From contig NZ_SNYJ01000002.1 in NCBI RefSeq assembly GCF_004363045.1, positions 277,922 to 341,921 of the forward strand: 64,000 bases of DNA. Reading direction: 5' to 3'. The position numbers and the translations under genes were made by a program. Within the stretch, counting starts at the first letter, position 1; each line of letters opens with the position of its first letter. This document shows, piece by piece, positions 45,120 through 55,437 of the stretch. The notes beneath the pieces were generated by a model. That model was given only the letters and a program-made list of their open reading frames with translations, made no database searches and was not told where the DNA came from. The DNA comes from Aureibacillus halotolerans (GTDB lineage Bacteria; Bacillota; Bacilli; Bacillales; DSM-28697).

Positions 45120-46097
45120 ATGGCTCAAATGACAATGATTCAAGCCATCACTGACGCGTTAAGAACTGAATTGAAAAACGATGAAAATGTTCTCGTTTTC
45201 GGTGAAGATGTAGGTCAAAATGGCGGTGTGTTCCGTGCAACAGAAGGCTTGCAAAAAGAATTTGGTGAAGACCGTGTATTTGATACACCACTAGCTGAGT
45301 CTGCTATTAATGGCTTGGCAATCGGTCTTGCTCTTCAAGACTTCCGTCCAGTTCCAGAAATTCAGTTCTTCGGTTTTGTCTATGAAACCTTAGACTCCAT
45401 TAGTGGCCAAATGGCACGTATGCGCTATCGTTCAGGAAACAGCTATACGATGCCTATTACAATTCGCTCCCCATTTGGTGGTGGTGTGAAAACGCCTGAG
45501 CTTCATGCAGATAGTCTTGAAGGGCTTATTGCACAACAGCCAGGGGTAAAGGTTGTTATTCCTTCGAACCCATACGATGCGAAAGGTCTTTTACTTGCAT
45601 CTATCCGTGACAACGATCCTGTTGTTTTCTTAGAGCATATGAAATTGTACCGTTCCTTCAGAGAAGAAGTGCCTGAAGAAGACTACACGATTGAACTTGG
45701 CAAAGCTCATGTGAAAAAAGAAGGCACAGATATTACGTTGGTTGCCTATGGTGCAATGGTTCAAACATCAATGAAAGCCGCAGAAGAGCTTGAAAAAGAC
45801 GGCATCAATGCAGAAGTTATCGACCTTCGTACAATTAGCCCATTGGATGTTGACACAATTGTTGAATCGGTAAAGAAAACAAGCCGTCTGATTGTTATTC
45901 AAGAGGCTCAAAAACAAGCAGGTATTGCTTCACAAATTTCTGCTGAAGTAGCCGAGCGTGCGATCTTACACTTAGATGCACCAATTATGAGAGTAGCAGC
46001 GCCAGATACGGTATTCCCGTTTGCTGCTGCAGAGGAAGAATGGTTGCCTAACCACGAGGACATCATAGAGAAAGCAAAAGCTGCCATTAATTTTTAA
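45120..46097 (+). CDS. pdhB: Pyruvate dehydrogenase E1 beta subunit
   Basis: 325 residues, ATG three bases after the pdhA stop, with AAAGGAG inside pdhA. Transketolase-type pyrimidine domain ([35 protein letters not shown]) and C-terminal domain ([15 protein letters not shown]). It completes the E1 active site with PdhA. Confidence 0.96.
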   Translation: MAQMTMIQAITDALRTELKNDENVLVFGEDVGQNGGVFRATEGLQKEFGEDRVFDTPLAESAINGLAIGLALQDFRPVPEIQFFGFVYETLDSISGQMARMRYRSGNSYTMPITIRSPFGGGVKTPELHADSLEGLIAQQPGVKVVIPSNPYDAKGLLLASIRDNDPVVFLEHMKLYRSFREEVPEEDYTIELGKAHVKKEGTDITLVAYGAMVQTSMKAAEELEKDGINAEVIDLRTISPLDVDTIVESVKKTSRLIVIQEAQKQAGIASQISAEVAERAILHLDAPIMRVAAPDTVFPFAAAEEEWLPNHEDIIEKAKAAINF

Positions 46098-46132
46098 GCT
46101 TGCATTAATACAACGAGACAGGAGGTTTTACC

Positions 46133-47443
46133 GTGGCATATGAATTTAAACTTCCCGACATTGGTGAAGGTATTCATGAAGGTGAAGTCGCGAAATGGCT
46201 TGTCAAGCCAGGCGATGTAGTAAAAGAAGATGACATTTTATGCGAAGTACAAAACGATAAAGCCGTTGTAGAAATTCCTTCCCCGGTCGACGGAACGATT
46301 AAAGAACTCAAAATTGATGAAGGCGTCACAGCAATTGTTGGCGATGTCATCCTTACCATCGACGCAGAGGGCTACGAGGATCAAGAAGAAAGTGCTCCAG
46401 CTCCTGAGGCAGAAGAACAAACACCTGAGTCCCCAGCGAAGGAAGAAAAGGCTGAGGTCGAAACAAAAGGTGAAGACAAGAAGGAAGCAGCTACGGAAGA
46501 AAGCGGCTCCTCTAAAAATGTAATCGCCATGCCATCTGTGAGAAAGTATGCTCGTGAGCAAGGTGTGACGATTACACAAGTGAACGGAAGCGGCAAAAAC
46601 GGTCGTGTTCTGAAAGAAGACATCGATGCGTTTGCAAGTGGCGATCAGCCAGCTGCAGCGCAAGAAAAAGAATCTGATGCAACGGACACAGACAGCAAAG
46701 CTGCACAACAGCCATCTGCTGTTGCTGCTCCAGAAGAAGGACAGCTTGAAACGCGTGAGAAAATGAGCGGAATTCGCAAAGCTATTGCGAAAGCGATGGT
46801 CAATTCAAAGCATACAGCTCCACACGTTACGCTTATGGACGAAGTTGTCGTTACAAATCTTGTTGCTCATCGGAAGAAGTTCAAGCAAGTGGCAGCTGAT
46901 CAGGGTGTCAAACTAACGTATCTCCCTTATGTGGTAAAGGCTCTAACGTCTGCCCTTAAGAAATTCCCTGATTTCAATACGTCGATTGACGACAGCACAC
47001 AAGAGATTGTCCGTAAGCATTATTACAACATTGGCATTGCGGCAGACACAGACAAAGGTTTGCTTGTACCGGTTGTGAAAGGTACAGATCGCAAGTCCAT
47101 CTTCGAGCTTTCGAATGACATTAATGACCTTGCTGGAAAAGCACGTGATGGCAAATTGTCTGGCGATGAGATGAAAGGTGCATCTTGCACAATCTCAAAC
47201 ATTGGTTCTGCTGGTGGTCAGTGGTTCACACCTGTTATTAACCATCCAGAAGTCGCTATTTTAGGCATCGGTCGTATTGCTGAGAAAGCCGTTGTTGAAA
47301 ATGGAGAAATCGTTGCAGCGCCAGTATTGGCCCTTTCTCTTAGCTTCGATCATCGTATGATTGACGGTGCAACAGCGCAAAATGCAATGAATCATATCAA
47401 ACGTTTATTAAACGATCCACAACTTCTTGTAATGGAGGCGTAA
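46133..47443 (+). CDS. pdhC: Dihydrolipoamide acetyltransferase E2
   Basis: 436 residues, GTG start after GGAGG. One lipoyl domain (1-80) with K43 in [10 protein letters not shown], an Ala/Glu/Pro linker, a subunit-binding domain (about 130-165; [13 protein letters not shown]), a second linker, and the catalytic domain from about 210 with the active His in SFDHRMIDG. It forms the core of the complex and transfers acetyl to CoA. One lipoyl domain is usual for Bacillus. Confidence 0.96.
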   Translation: MAYEFKLPDIGEGIHEGEVAKWLVKPGDVVKEDDILCEVQNDKAVVEIPSPVDGTIKELKIDEGVTAIVGDVILTIDAEGYEDQEESAPAPEAEEQTPESPAKEEKAEVETKGEDKKEAATEESGSSKNVIAMPSVRKYAREQGVTITQVNGSGKNGRVLKEDIDAFASGDQPAAAQEKESDATDTDSKAAQQPSAVAAPEEGQLETREKMSGIRKAIAKAMVNSKHTAPHVTLMDEVVVTNLVAHRKKFKQVAADQGVKLTYLPYVVKALTSALKKFPDFNTSIDDSTQEIVRKHYYNIGIAADTDKGLLVPVVKGTDRKSIFELSNDINDLAGKARDGKLSGDEMKGASCTISNIGSAGGQWFTPVINHPEVAILGIGRIAEKAVVENGEIVAAPVLALSLSFDHRMIDGATAQNAMNHIKRLLNDPQLLVMEA

Positions 47444-47447
47444 TTCT

Positions 47448-48860
47448 ATGGTTGTTGGAGATTTTCCAATTGAATTAGAAACTCTTGTTGTTGGTGCAGG
47501 ACCTGGTGGCTATGTAGCCGCCATCCGCGCCGCACAGCTTGGTCAAAAAGTAGCAATTGTCGATAAAGGGACCCTTGGAGGCGTATGCCTTAATGTTGGA
47601 TGTATTCCATCAAAAGCGTTAATTACAGCTGGGCACCGTGTGCATCAGGCACAGCATTCTGATGACATGGGTATTACTGTTGACAATGTCAACGTTGATT
47701 TCGGTAAAGTACAGGAATGGAAAGGCTCCGTCGTTGACAAGTTGACTGGAGGCGTCGAGTCATTACTTAAAGGCAACAAAGTTGAGATTCTCTCAGGTGA
47801 AGCTTACTTCGTTGACAAGAATACAGTTCGTATTATGGACGAGAAACAATCGCAAACGTACACGTTTAAGAATTGCATCCTGGCAACAGGTTCTCGTCCA
47901 ACAGAATTGCCTGCGTTTAAATGGAGTGACCGTGTCATTTCCTCTACCGGCGCTCTTGGTTTAAAAGAGGTTCCGAAAAAACTCGTTGTGATCGGCGGAG
48001 GCTATATCGGTCTTGAGCTTGGCACAGCGTACGCAAACCTTGGTTCAGATGTTGTCATTCTTGAAGCATTGGACGACATTCTTGCTGGCTTTGAAAAGCA
48101 AATGTCTTCTTTAGTCAAACGCAATCTAAAGAAAAAAGGCAATGTCGAGGTGCACACGAAAGCCTCTGCCAAATCAGTTGAAGAAACAAAAGACGGCGTG
48201 AAGATTACAGCTGAAATCAAAGGCAAGGAAGAAGTTTTTGAAGCTGATTATGTTCTCGTTACCGTTGGACGTAAACCGAATACGGTTGAGCTTGGTCTTG
48301 AAGATGTAGGTGTCAAAATCAATGATCGCGGCATCATTGAAACTGACAAACAAGGTCGTACAAGTGTAGATAGCATCTTCGCTATTGGCGACATCGTTTC
48401 TGGTCCTCCTCTAGCTCATAAAGCTTCTTATGAAGGAAAAATTGCAGCTGAAGCCATTAGTGGAGAGCCATCTGAAATTGATTATCTCGCGATTCCTGCT
48501 GTTGTCTTCTCAGAGCCTGAATTGGCTACTGTTGGACATACAGAAAAAACAGCGAAGGATGAAGGCTTAGATGCGGTTGCATCCAAATTTCCGTTTGCAG
48601 CAAATGGTCGTGCGCTTTCACTTAACGAAACAGATGGGTTTGTTAAGCTCATCACTCGTAAAGACGATGGCGTCGTCATCGGTGCACAAGTTGCAGGCGC
48701 TGGCGCGAGTGACATCATTTCTGAAATCGGCTTAGCGATTGAATCAGGGATGACAGCAGAGGATATCGCGTTGACAATCCATGCACATCCAACGCTTGGA
48801 GAAATTACGATGGAAGCGGCCGAGGTTGCTCTTGGCACTCCAATTCATATTGTGAAATAA
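47448..48860 (+). CDS. pdhD: Dihydrolipoamide dehydrogenase E3
   Basis: 470 residues, 4 bases after pdhC. FAD site [19 protein letters not shown], redox cysteines C47 and C52 in [16 protein letters not shown] site [12 protein letters not shown], and C-terminal HAHPTL(G)E with the catalytic His-Glu pair. It reoxidises the lipoyl groups with NAD. It ends the operon before a strong terminator; it probably also serves other 2-oxoacid complexes. Confidence 0.96.
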   Translation: MVVGDFPIELETLVVGAGPGGYVAAIRAAQLGQKVAIVDKGTLGGVCLNVGCIPSKALITAGHRVHQAQHSDDMGITVDNVNVDFGKVQEWKGSVVDKLTGGVESLLKGNKVEILSGEAYFVDKNTVRIMDEKQSQTYTFKNCILATGSRPTELPAFKWSDRVISSTGALGLKEVPKKLVVIGGGYIGLELGTAYANLGSDVVILEALDDILAGFEKQMSSLVKRNLKKKGNVEVHTKASAKSVEETKDGVKITAEIKGKEEVFEADYVLVTVGRKPNTVELGLEDVGVKINDRGIIETDKQGRTSVDSIFAIGDIVSGPPLAHKASYEGKIAAEAISGEPSEIDYLAIPAVVFSEPELATVGHTEKTAKDEGLDAVASKFPFAANGRALSLNETDGFVKLITRKDDGVVIGAQVAGAGASDIISEIGLAIESGMTAEDIALTIHAHPTLGEITMEAAEVALGTPIHIVK

Positions 48861-48908
48861 TGACAATTTAATAAGGGTAAGCTTACGTAAGTCCTTATAT
48901 AAGTCAAA

Positions 48909-48943
48909 AAAACATCCTGCCTGTTTTCATAGGCAGGATGTTT
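48909..48943. terminator. Bidirectional terminator after pdhD
   Basis: AAACATCCTGCCT and AGGCAGGATGTTT, 13 bp with an 8-nt loop, between convergent genes. Confidence 0.93.
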
Positions 48944-48946
48944 CCT

Positions 48947-49345
48947 TTAAAACGAGGTCCTATTGTCATACGACCGTAAAATGGAATCAAGTCTATTGAA
49001 AAGCCTGTCCTCACGCAAGGCTTCTCCACTAAAAACGCCAAGTGTCTGACCACTTCCGGTCACGATAATGGCAGGGTAGTTGGAAATTTGGTCTGATTCC
49101 TGAAGAGCGTTAGCTTCTTCCACAGTGACAAGGCTTACTTCGGTTAGATGCTCTGGGTATTTGTTTTTTAGTTGAATAAGGACGTCATACAAGGATGCTT
49201 CCTGTTGCTCATGCTGTTGATCGCTAATAATAAAAACGTGAAGGTGATTCCCGTCAGCGAGTTCTTCCATTACTCGCCCTTCCTGTTGGCAAGAGATGAG
49301 CAGAAGCATACATGTACTTATGATCATTGGAAGTGTTCTCTTCAT
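48947..49345 (-). CDS. Small lipoprotein, possible Slp counterpart
   Basis: 132 residues. Lipoprotein signal MKRTLPMIISTCMLLLISC. The rest has a thioredoxin-like alternation (HVFIISD, then YPAIIVTGSGQTLGVFSG with the typical proline before the strand) but no CxxC. In B. subtilis the gene between pdhD and speA is slp, a small peptidoglycan-associated lipoprotein; this has the same place and type, but opposite strand to pdh and no certain similarity. Anchored outside the membrane. Confidence 0.6.
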   Translation of the reverse strand: MKRTLPMIISTCMLLLISCQQEGRVMEELADGNHLHVFIISDQQHEQQEASLYDVLIQLKNKYPEHLTEVSLVTVEEANALQESDQISNYPAIIVTGSGQTLGVFSGEALREDRLFNRLDSILRSYDNRTSF

Positions 49346-49501
49346 CTAAGCCCTACTTTCGTTGCTGTTTTTCCGATTGTACCATGGCTAATGGCTGAAA
49401 TAACGCGTGTTACAGGTTTGTAAGCAAAATGCAAAAAGTATATACCGAACGTAACAAAGACTCAAACTACGTAACGAGTATGAAAAGGAGGAAGTTCGCA
49501 A

Positions 49502-50389
49502 ATGAAAACGTGGTATGTGCTATGCCTAGTAATGGTTATTGCTCTCGTAGGTTGTCAGCAAGGGGCCCCAGCAACAACGACTGACCCAGAGGAAACCACT
49601 AACGAAGAGTCTAGTAGTGAAACTGGAGAGGCTTCATCAACTCCTGACGAAACTACGACTGAAAATGGTGTCACTGTTCGTGATGACGAAGAATCGTCTG
49701 AAGAGAATGTCGAGGATATTGCCGTCGGAGACAATGAAGACGAAAGTGAGGTACCAGAGCCTTTATATAAACTGAACGAGACGACTTTCCGCGTTGAACC
49801 AATTGCTGATGCAGACGAGAACGTTGTTTTGCTTACATTCGACGATGTTCCTGATACATATGGCTTGGAAATGGCAAAGAAATTAAAGGAAATGAACGTG
49901 CCTGCCATCTTTTTCGTGAATGGTCATTTCATTCAGACAGAAGAAAAAAAGCAAATCCTCAAAGAAATTTATGATCTGGGCTTCTCTATTGGGAATCATA
50001 CCTTTTCTCATCCAAATCTTAGTGATTTGTCTCCAGAGGAGCAAACAAAGGAAATTATACAGGTGAATGATGAAGTGGAAGCGATAACCGTTGAAAGACC
50101 AACATTTTTCCGTGCCCCATTTGGTGTCAATACAGATACTTCAAAGCAAGTTGTGGCGGAGGAAGGCATGGTTTGGATGAATTGGTCCTACGGCTATGAT
50201 TTTGTGAAAGAATACATGTCAGAGGACGCCATTGCTGACATTATGGTTAATGCGCCAGAACTAGGTCCTGGAGCCAATTTATTAATGCATGATCGCGAAT
50301 GGACGAATGCAGCACTTGAACAGATCGTCACCGGGCTTAAAGAGAAGGGCTATAGCTTTGTTGACCCTGATACAATCCAAACACCTTAA
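49502..50389 (+). CDS. Polysaccharide deacetylase lipoprotein (CE4)
   Basis: 295 residues, ATG 49502 after AAAGGAGGAAG. Lipobox LVGC, then about 80 residues of Glu/Ser/Thr linker, then a NodB domain: LTFDDVPDTY (motif 1), GNHTFSHPNL (motif 2, the two zinc His), FFRAPFGVN (motif 3), and a late LLMHD. It probably removes acetyl groups from peptidoglycan or another wall sugar, outside the cell. Both metal-binding His and Asp are kept. It has no counterpart in the B. subtilis order at this place, so it may be an insertion in this lineage. Confidence 0.87.
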   Translation: MKTWYVLCLVMVIALVGCQQGAPATTTDPEETTNEESSSETGEASSTPDETTTENGVTVRDDEESSEENVEDIAVGDNEDESEVPEPLYKLNETTFRVEPIADADENVVLLTFDDVPDTYGLEMAKKLKEMNVPAIFFVNGHFIQTEEKKQILKEIYDLGFSIGNHTFSHPNLSDLSPEEQTKEIIQVNDEVEAITVERPTFFRAPFGVNTDTSKQVVAEEGMVWMNWSYGYDFVKEYMSEDAIADIMVNAPELGPGANLLMHDREWTNAALEQIVTGLKEKGYSFVDPDTIQTP

Positions 50390-50397
50390 CCTTCAAT

Positions 50398-50442
50398 AAA
50401 AACGGCCAGAACACGTATACGATACGATTCTGGCCGTTTTTT
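50398..50442. terminator. Bidirectional terminator between deacetylase and speA
   Basis: AAAAACGGCCAGAA and TTCTGGCCGTTTTTT with a loop CACGTATACGATACGA. Confidence 0.9.
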
Positions 50443-50448
50443 AAGTGA

Positions 50449-51921
50449 TTATTGAATGGCGCGGTACTCCTTAACGACACGTAAATAACGAAAGTCGACG
50501 TCTTCAGGTCCTTGGACGGGGAGACCAGCAGCCATATTCTTTTTAATATAAGACAGATTTTCATTAGTAATGATCTCACCAGGAACAAAAATAGGAATAC
50601 CTGGTGGATAGACCATTATGAATTCAGCAATGATTCTGCCAGCAGATTGATGAAATGGAATTAGCTCGGTTTCGGCATAAAAAGCCTCTCGCGGTGAAAT
50701 CGCTAAAAGAGGAATGTCAGGCACTTGCACAGCTGGCGCATGATCATTTTTCAAAAATGCTTGATGGAGCTCTGACAGTTCTTCTAACGCTTTAATGAGC
50801 AAATCTAACTCCTTCTTGGAATCACCTGGTGTTACGATACATAGAATGTTATACAAGTCAGACAGCTCAACCTCGATTTGGTAGTTTTCACGTAACCAAA
50901 CCTCAGCTTCATAGCCAGAAATGCCAAGGTTCTTAACCGAGATGAGAAGCTTCGTTGGATCAACATCGAAGGTCGCACTCCCTTTTAAAAGCTCCTCTCC
51001 AGGGCACAACAAGCCTGGAATGGATGCCAATCGTTCTCTTCCATAGGCGGCAAGCTCAATGGTTGTGCTCAACAACGCAGCGCCTTCAATAGCAAGGCGT
51101 CGTCTTGCTGTATCTAAAGATGCCAACAGTGGGTAAGATGTGGACGTTGTCGTTAACATGCTGAGCAAGGATTTGAGCCGTGTTTTAGAGACGCGTTTTC
51201 CTTGCACATTAAGGATTGAGCTTTGTGTCATTGAGCCGCCAAGTTTATGCATACTTGTTGCTGCGATGTCAGCACCAGCTTGCATTGCTGAGAGTGGGAG
51301 CTTTTCATGAAAATGGATGTGTACGCCGTGGGCTTCATCCACGAGGACAGGGATATCCATCTCATGAGCAATGGATACAATTTTCTTAAGATCTGTTGCT
51401 ACGCCAAAATATGTTGGATTAATGACAAGCAACCCTTTTGCATCAGGATGACGTTGAACGGCCTTTTGAACCGCTTCTGCACTCATTCCATGTGAGATTC
51501 CGTATGTTTCATCAAGTTCAGGGTGTACAAAAACAGGGTTTGCTCCTGAAAAAACAATCGCACTCATCACTGATTTATGAACATTACGAGGAACGATAAT
51601 TTTGTCTCCAGGGTTACACACCGACATAACCATAGCTATAATTGCGCCGCTCGTTCCTTGGACACTAAAATAGGTCGCATCTGCTGAGAACGCTTCTGCA
51701 GCGAGCTGTTGCGCTTCTTGGATCAAACCTTTAGGGTGATGCAAATCATCTAAGGGAGCAATATTAATTAAGTCCATCTGCAACACTGATTCCCCGACAA
51801 ATTCGCGGAATTCAGGATCTGCACCTGTCCCACCTTTATGGCCAGGAATATGGAATTGGACGGGCTTCTTTTTTATATGATTGATCAATCCGGTAAATAG
51901 AGGTGTTTCGTGCTGAGACAA
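50449..51921 (-). CDS. speA: Arginine decarboxylase, fold-type I
   Basis: 490 residues, equal to B. subtilis SpeA. PLP lysine K226 in SMHKLGGSMTQSS, DEAHGVH at 195-201, and GHKGGTGADP near 28. It decarboxylates arginine to agmatine, the entry to polyamines; related enzymes use lysine or ornithine. The position after pdh favours SpeA. Its partners speE and speB are not in the window. Confidence 0.92.
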   Translation of the reverse strand: MSQHETPLFTGLINHIKKKPVQFHIPGHKGGTGADPEFREFVGESVLQMDLINIAPLDDLHHPKGLIQEAQQLAAEAFSADATYFSVQGTSGAIIAMVMSVCNPGDKIIVPRNVHKSVMSAIVFSGANPVFVHPELDETYGISHGMSAEAVQKAVQRHPDAKGLLVINPTYFGVATDLKKIVSIAHEMDIPVLVDEAHGVHIHFHEKLPLSAMQAGADIAATSMHKLGGSMTQSSILNVQGKRVSKTRLKSLLSMLTTTSTSYPLLASLDTARRRLAIEGAALLSTTIELAAYGRERLASIPGLLCPGEELLKGSATFDVDPTKLLISVKNLGISGYEAEVWLRENYQIEVELSDLYNILCIVTPGDSKKELDLLIKALEELSELHQAFLKNDHAPAVQVPDIPLLAISPREAFYAETELIPFHQSAGRIIAEFIMVYPPGIPIFVPGEIITNENLSYIKKNMAAGLPVQGPEDVDFRYLRVVKEYRAIQ

Positions 51922-52013
51922 GGATGGTCCACCTGCTTTTTAATAAGATTATAAGAGCGCACTAAAGACGGCTCACTGAGAGATTATAGCAGAAAGTCAG
52001 ATAGCTTGTATAG

Positions 52014-52649
52014 CTACTTTTGCTGGGCGTGACGCGCTGTTTGATAAAAGGGAGTAAGCATTGAAAACGTGTCCTTCGCGAGCGTAATAAAGTCCGCCCC
52101 TTTTGAGAGAACGATATCGGTAGTCGGGATTTGCAGTCCTAGCAAAAATTCCGCTTTCTTAACCTCTTTAAAGCGAGATAACATGTCTAAAAGCTCACTA
52201 TCATCAAGCTCTTGAATGAAGCGAGCCTCTTTTTGCATATGGTCTTGCGACACCATGAAGTGCCCTGGGAGGCTACGAATGTCATTTAAATGATGAAGGT
52301 AGCTCTCAGCAACCTTTGCTTTTTCAGGCATTTCGTAAATGTTAGCAAGCCAAATAAAAACATGATCATCAAAGAGGCCAATCTGAAAATGAGGGTGTTT
52401 TTTGTATCCTCGTGCGCTATGTGAAAACGCCAGCCATGTATCCTTCGGTGGATTCTTCGTTCGTCTGGCATGCTGAGCAATATGTATATGCAGCGTCTCG
52501 TCCGTTTCTTGCGACAAGGTAGAAAGCAATTCTTGCCCAATCACTTCAAATTTAGGCTGAATCTGTTCCTTAATGGCAATCATTCTTGCCTCTAATCCTT
52601 GAATATGAAAAACACCAAAGTCCTCTGCAGTAAACCCTTGAAATGACAA
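52014..52649 (-). CDS. yktB: YktB family protein (DUF1054)
   Basis: 211 residues, ATG 52649 after AGGAG. DUF1054 pattern: start GFTAEDFGVFHIQGLEARM, then AQHARRTKNPPKDTWLAFS, RGYKKHPHFQIGLF, and HFMVSQDH. Cytoplasmic, function unknown. Same neighbours as in B. subtilis (speA, suhB). Confidence 0.9.
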   Translation of the reverse strand: MSFQGFTAEDFGVFHIQGLEARMIAIKEQIQPKFEVIGQELLSTLSQETDETLHIHIAQHARRTKNPPKDTWLAFSHSARGYKKHPHFQIGLFDDHVFIWLANIYEMPEKAKVAESYLHHLNDIRSLPGHFMVSQDHMQKEARFIQELDDSELLDMLSRFKEVKKAEFLLGLQIPTTDIVLSKGADFITLAKDTFSMLTPFYQTARHAQQK

Positions 52650-52727
52650 AAAATCATCTCCTTCTACGAGTATCGTTCATGAAATAAACACATCATACAG
52701 TGTACCATACCCTTTTCAACTCAATCA

Positions 52728-52849
52728 TAGACATGCAGGTCCATTTGCAGATCAGGAGAAGATGTTGACCTTGCTTTATAGGGATTTGATTACGCATACA
52801 ACGAGGAAGACCTAATGGCTCCTATCCATTTACTATGCCTGCATGTCTA
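52728..52849. repeat. 122-bp element with perfect 12-bp inverted ends
   Basis: TAGACATGCAGG (52728-52739) and CCTGCATGTCTA (52838-52849) flank 98 bp. The inner flanks also share CCATTT/AAATGG. It lies upstream of yktB. No second copy was seen. Confidence 0.55.
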
Positions 52850-52859
52850 CTAAAGCAAC

Positions 52860-52878
52860 TCCCACTTTGAGGTGGGGA
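52860..52878 (+). other. Hairpin resembling an IS200/IS605 end
   Basis: CCCAC-TTTGAG-GTGGG followed by GATTTACTGAGCGG. Such hairpins mark ends of IS200/IS605-type elements. No transposase or tnpB is near, so at most a remnant. Bases 52880-53116 hold nothing else recognised. Confidence 0.3.
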
Positions 52879-53116
52879 TTTACTGAGCGGAATTTGGTCG
52901 TATTTTCCAAATGAGAGAGTTGAAATTGGAGCTTTAATTCATCCATAGTATGTTATCTCTCTATTGAGGAAAATAATCACGTCGATCAAATGAGAATAGG
53001 TTAAAAAATGCAATGAAATGCCGTGCCAAAAGGCATTGTCCTCTCATATGGTGATGTAAGATAGAACCTAAATGTCGGTTGAAAGAGATTTTGAGATACA
53101 AGGAGAGTGCAGAGAG

Positions 53117-53323
53117 ATGAAACAGTTGATGGCGTCACTTAAATCTCAGGATGCAAGAAAAAGACTCCCCGTTGTTTTGATGGAGATTGATTATGAACTT
53201 GTCAATTTGTCCGATGCCATAAAGGCTAAAGACAAAACGAAAATTCAAGAAACAAAACGGAAATTGGAATTATATCGTCGCGAATGGTTAATGCTGCGTC
53301 ATGAAACCGCATCACGGAATTAA
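53117..53323 (+). CDS. Small helical protein, unknown function
   Basis: 68 residues from ATG 53117 after AGGAGAG; a longer reading adds 15 residues. Highly charged, with two helices (LPVVLMEIDYELVNLSDAIK; TKIQETKRKLELYRREW) likely to form a hairpin coiled coil. No cysteine or signal. Own terminator follows. No family recognised. Confidence 0.6.
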   Translation: MKQLMASLKSQDARKRLPVVLMEIDYELVNLSDAIKAKDKTKIQETKRKLELYRREWLMLRHETASRN

Positions 53324-53410
53324 AATATGCTTGATTGTTTCATTCTAAGGTATCGGTTGTTGGAAGGATGCGGACACATAAACCAGTGCTCACTAGAACA
53401 TAATGATCAT

Positions 53411-53445
53411 AAAAACGGCACGCCAAGTTTGTGCGTGTCGTTTTT
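53411..53445 (+). terminator. Terminator after the 68-residue gene
   Basis: AAAAACGGCACGC and GCGTGTCGTTTTT stem with T run. Confidence 0.85.
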
Positions 53446-53578
53446 GAATGGCTCTACCTATTTTTCAAAACACGTCACCCATGTCATAATAAGAGTATAT
53501 TAACTAAATATGAAGGTGACGCTTTGGAACTGAAACACCATCGTTCAAACGAAGGTCGGCCTTAAAAGGAGTCTTGTA

Positions 53579-54382
53579 ATGGACACAAAAGTATGGCAGG
53601 AGCGAATGGCTCAAGCGACACTCTGGGTCAGAGAAGCAGGAGCTCGCATTCGTAAGTCTATGGAAAACCCTCTTCATGTGGAAACAAAATCGAACGCAAA
53701 TGACCTTGTCACGAATATGGACAAGGAGACGGAACAGTTTTTTGTGTCTCGAATCCAATCCCATTATCCTGAGCATTACATTCTTGGAGAAGAAGGATTT
53801 GGAGATCAGCTTGAAACAATAGAGGGCACAGTTTGGATTATTGATCCAATTGATGGAACAATGAACTTTGTTCATCAAAAGCGCCATTTCACGATCTCTT
53901 TAGGTGTCTACCACGATGGCGTGGGCATGTTTGGTCTCGTGTATGATGTAATGGCAGATGATCTATACGCGGCTTTTAACGGGGAAGGCGCCACATTGAA
54001 TAACGCACCGTTAATGGGTGTGAACGATGCAGATCTTCATACTGCGATTGTTGGCTTAAACGCAAACTGGCTGACAACAAATGAACATATGCCAGCAGAC
54101 GCCTTGCATTTTCTTGTGCAAAAGGCACGTGGTGTTCGATCTTACGGATCAGCAGCTCTCGAAATCGTTTATGTAGCGGCAGGTTTTCTTGACGCCTATG
54201 CAACGATGAGACTCTCGCCATGGGATTACGCAGGAGGGCTTATTATTGCGAAGGAGGCAGGAGCGGTTGGAACGACTTTACAAGGAGAGCCGTTGAATTT
54301 GTTACATAAGCAATCTGTATTGATTGCGACTCCGAAAGTTCACAAAGAAATCGTTGAACGGTTGCACGGTGCATCTTCCTAA
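53579..54382 (+). CDS. suhB: Inositol monophosphatase family protein
   Basis: 267 residues, ATG 53579 after AAAAGGAG. Metal and catalytic motifs: LVTNMDKETE, GEEG, IDPIDGTMNFVH and the late SPWDYAGG. It removes phosphate from inositol-1-phosphate or similar substrates. B. subtilis YktC has the same place and size. Cytoplasmic, single gene with its own terminator. Confidence 0.92.
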   Translation: MDTKVWQERMAQATLWVREAGARIRKSMENPLHVETKSNANDLVTNMDKETEQFFVSRIQSHYPEHYILGEEGFGDQLETIEGTVWIIDPIDGTMNFVHQKRHFTISLGVYHDGVGMFGLVYDVMADDLYAAFNGEGATLNNAPLMGVNDADLHTAIVGLNANWLTTNEHMPADALHFLVQKARGVRSYGSAALEIVYVAAGFLDAYATMRLSPWDYAGGLIIAKEAGAVGTTLQGEPLNLLHKQSVLIATPKVHKEIVERLHGASS

Positions 54383-54389
54383 ATAAGTA

Positions 54390-54428
54390 AAACACCCACT
54401 GCCCAAATGAAGAGGCAGTGGGTGTTTG
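54390..54428. terminator. Bidirectional terminator between suhB and ylaF
   Basis: AACACCCACTGCC and GGCAGTGGGTGTT, 13-bp stem, 10-nt loop. Confidence 0.92.
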
Positions 54429-54430
54429 TT

Positions 54431-54622
54431 TTATATTTTTCCTGCTATGCGGTCTTTCGCCTTTTGGGAAAAACCGACGCCCATGCAGGCAACGATGCAA
54501 AGGGTAGCGATAATGCCTAGTAGCCAGCTTTTAAGTCCAATAGCAACCCCAATCAAACTTATGAAAAATGCGCACAGTACAGCAAGGAGGAGGTACTTCC
54601 ATTTAATTTCTTTCATTTCCAT
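54431..54622 (-). CDS. ylaF: YlaF family membrane protein (DUF5325)
   Basis: 63 residues, ATG 54622 after AAAGGAGC. Two membrane segments (about 9-27 and 32-50) with short basic ends. The size, the K-W-K-Y start and the place beside typA agree with B. subtilis YlaF. Function unknown. Confidence 0.78.
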   Translation of the reverse strand: MEMKEIKWKYLLLAVLCAFFISLIGVAIGLKSWLLGIIATLCIVACMGVGFSQKAKDRIAGKI

Positions 54623-54728
54623 GCGAAAGCTCCTTTTCTACGTCTCAATTGCTTCGACATCACTTTACCATACGGGGCGCACTGCCGCAATTTGAATACG
54701 CCAACTACCTAACACCTCCAAATGATAT

Positions 54729-54834
54729 GAAGCTTCATTTTAAAGCTAAGAATCCTCCAACACTTGAAATCATCTGGAATGAGTAAATGTAATAACAAAA
54801 TTTTTGTGATCCATGCCTGAGCATGTAAAAAGCG
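54729..54834 (+). repeat. Direct repeat, copy 1 (module D)
   Basis: Starts GAAGCTTCATTTTAAAGCTA and ends CATGCCTGAGCATG plus TAAAAAGCG. Differs from copy 2 by a few bases and a 3-bp gap. Confidence 0.9.
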
Positions 54835-54893
54835 TTAATAAATCAAAAGCATCACTAGCGAGAATCCAGCGGCAAAGAAAACACGCCTGCTTC

Positions 54894-55002
54894 GTCAAAA
54901 TACTTCGCTTTCCGCGGGCACGGCTTCAGCTTCCTCGGAAAGCAAGCTTGCCGAGGAGATCTTCAGCTCGCGCTGTTCCCGCAGGAGGCTACGTATTTTG
55001 AC
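54894..55002 (+). repeat. Structured repeat core, copy A6
   Basis: Arms GTCAAAATAC and GTATTTTGAC. The inner CCTGCGGG arm is replaced by TTGCCGAGGAG, so the second hairpin is lost, but CCTCGG/CCGAGG gives a new stem around GCAAGCTTGC. Confidence 0.82.
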
Positions 55003-55328
55003 TACGCTTATGTTTGTTTCTGCGTAGATTTTTTTATTTTTAATTGGTCTCGTATGATGGCGAAAATGGAAAAGTGAGTTAAGCTGTGTTGCTTTAGCAA
55101 ACAAGACAAGTAAGTGCATCGTTTCATACAGAATCATATCACATGGTGCACGAAGATCATCTGCCTCGTAGATTGATGTAGCGGTGGATTTTGCATAAGA
55201 ACGCAGAGATGAAACGATTCCACGTAATGCATACAACGAAGTACATGGGGCATTTCCGAAACTTGCATACTTAACTGCAACACCAAACGCATGATAAAGC
55301 TAAGCTAATAGAGAAAAAGCAGTCCAAA

Positions 55329-55437
55329 GAAGCTTCATTATATTAAAGCTAAGAATCCTTCAACACTTGAAATCATCTGGAATGAGTAAATGTAAAAACA
55401 AAATTTTTGTAAGCCATGCCTGAGCATGTAAAGAGCG
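55329..55437 (+). repeat. Direct repeat, copy 2 (module D)
   Basis: Starts GAAGCTTCATTATATTAAAG and ends CATGCCTGAGCATG plus TAAAGAGCG, about 500 bp after copy 1. Confidence 0.9.
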
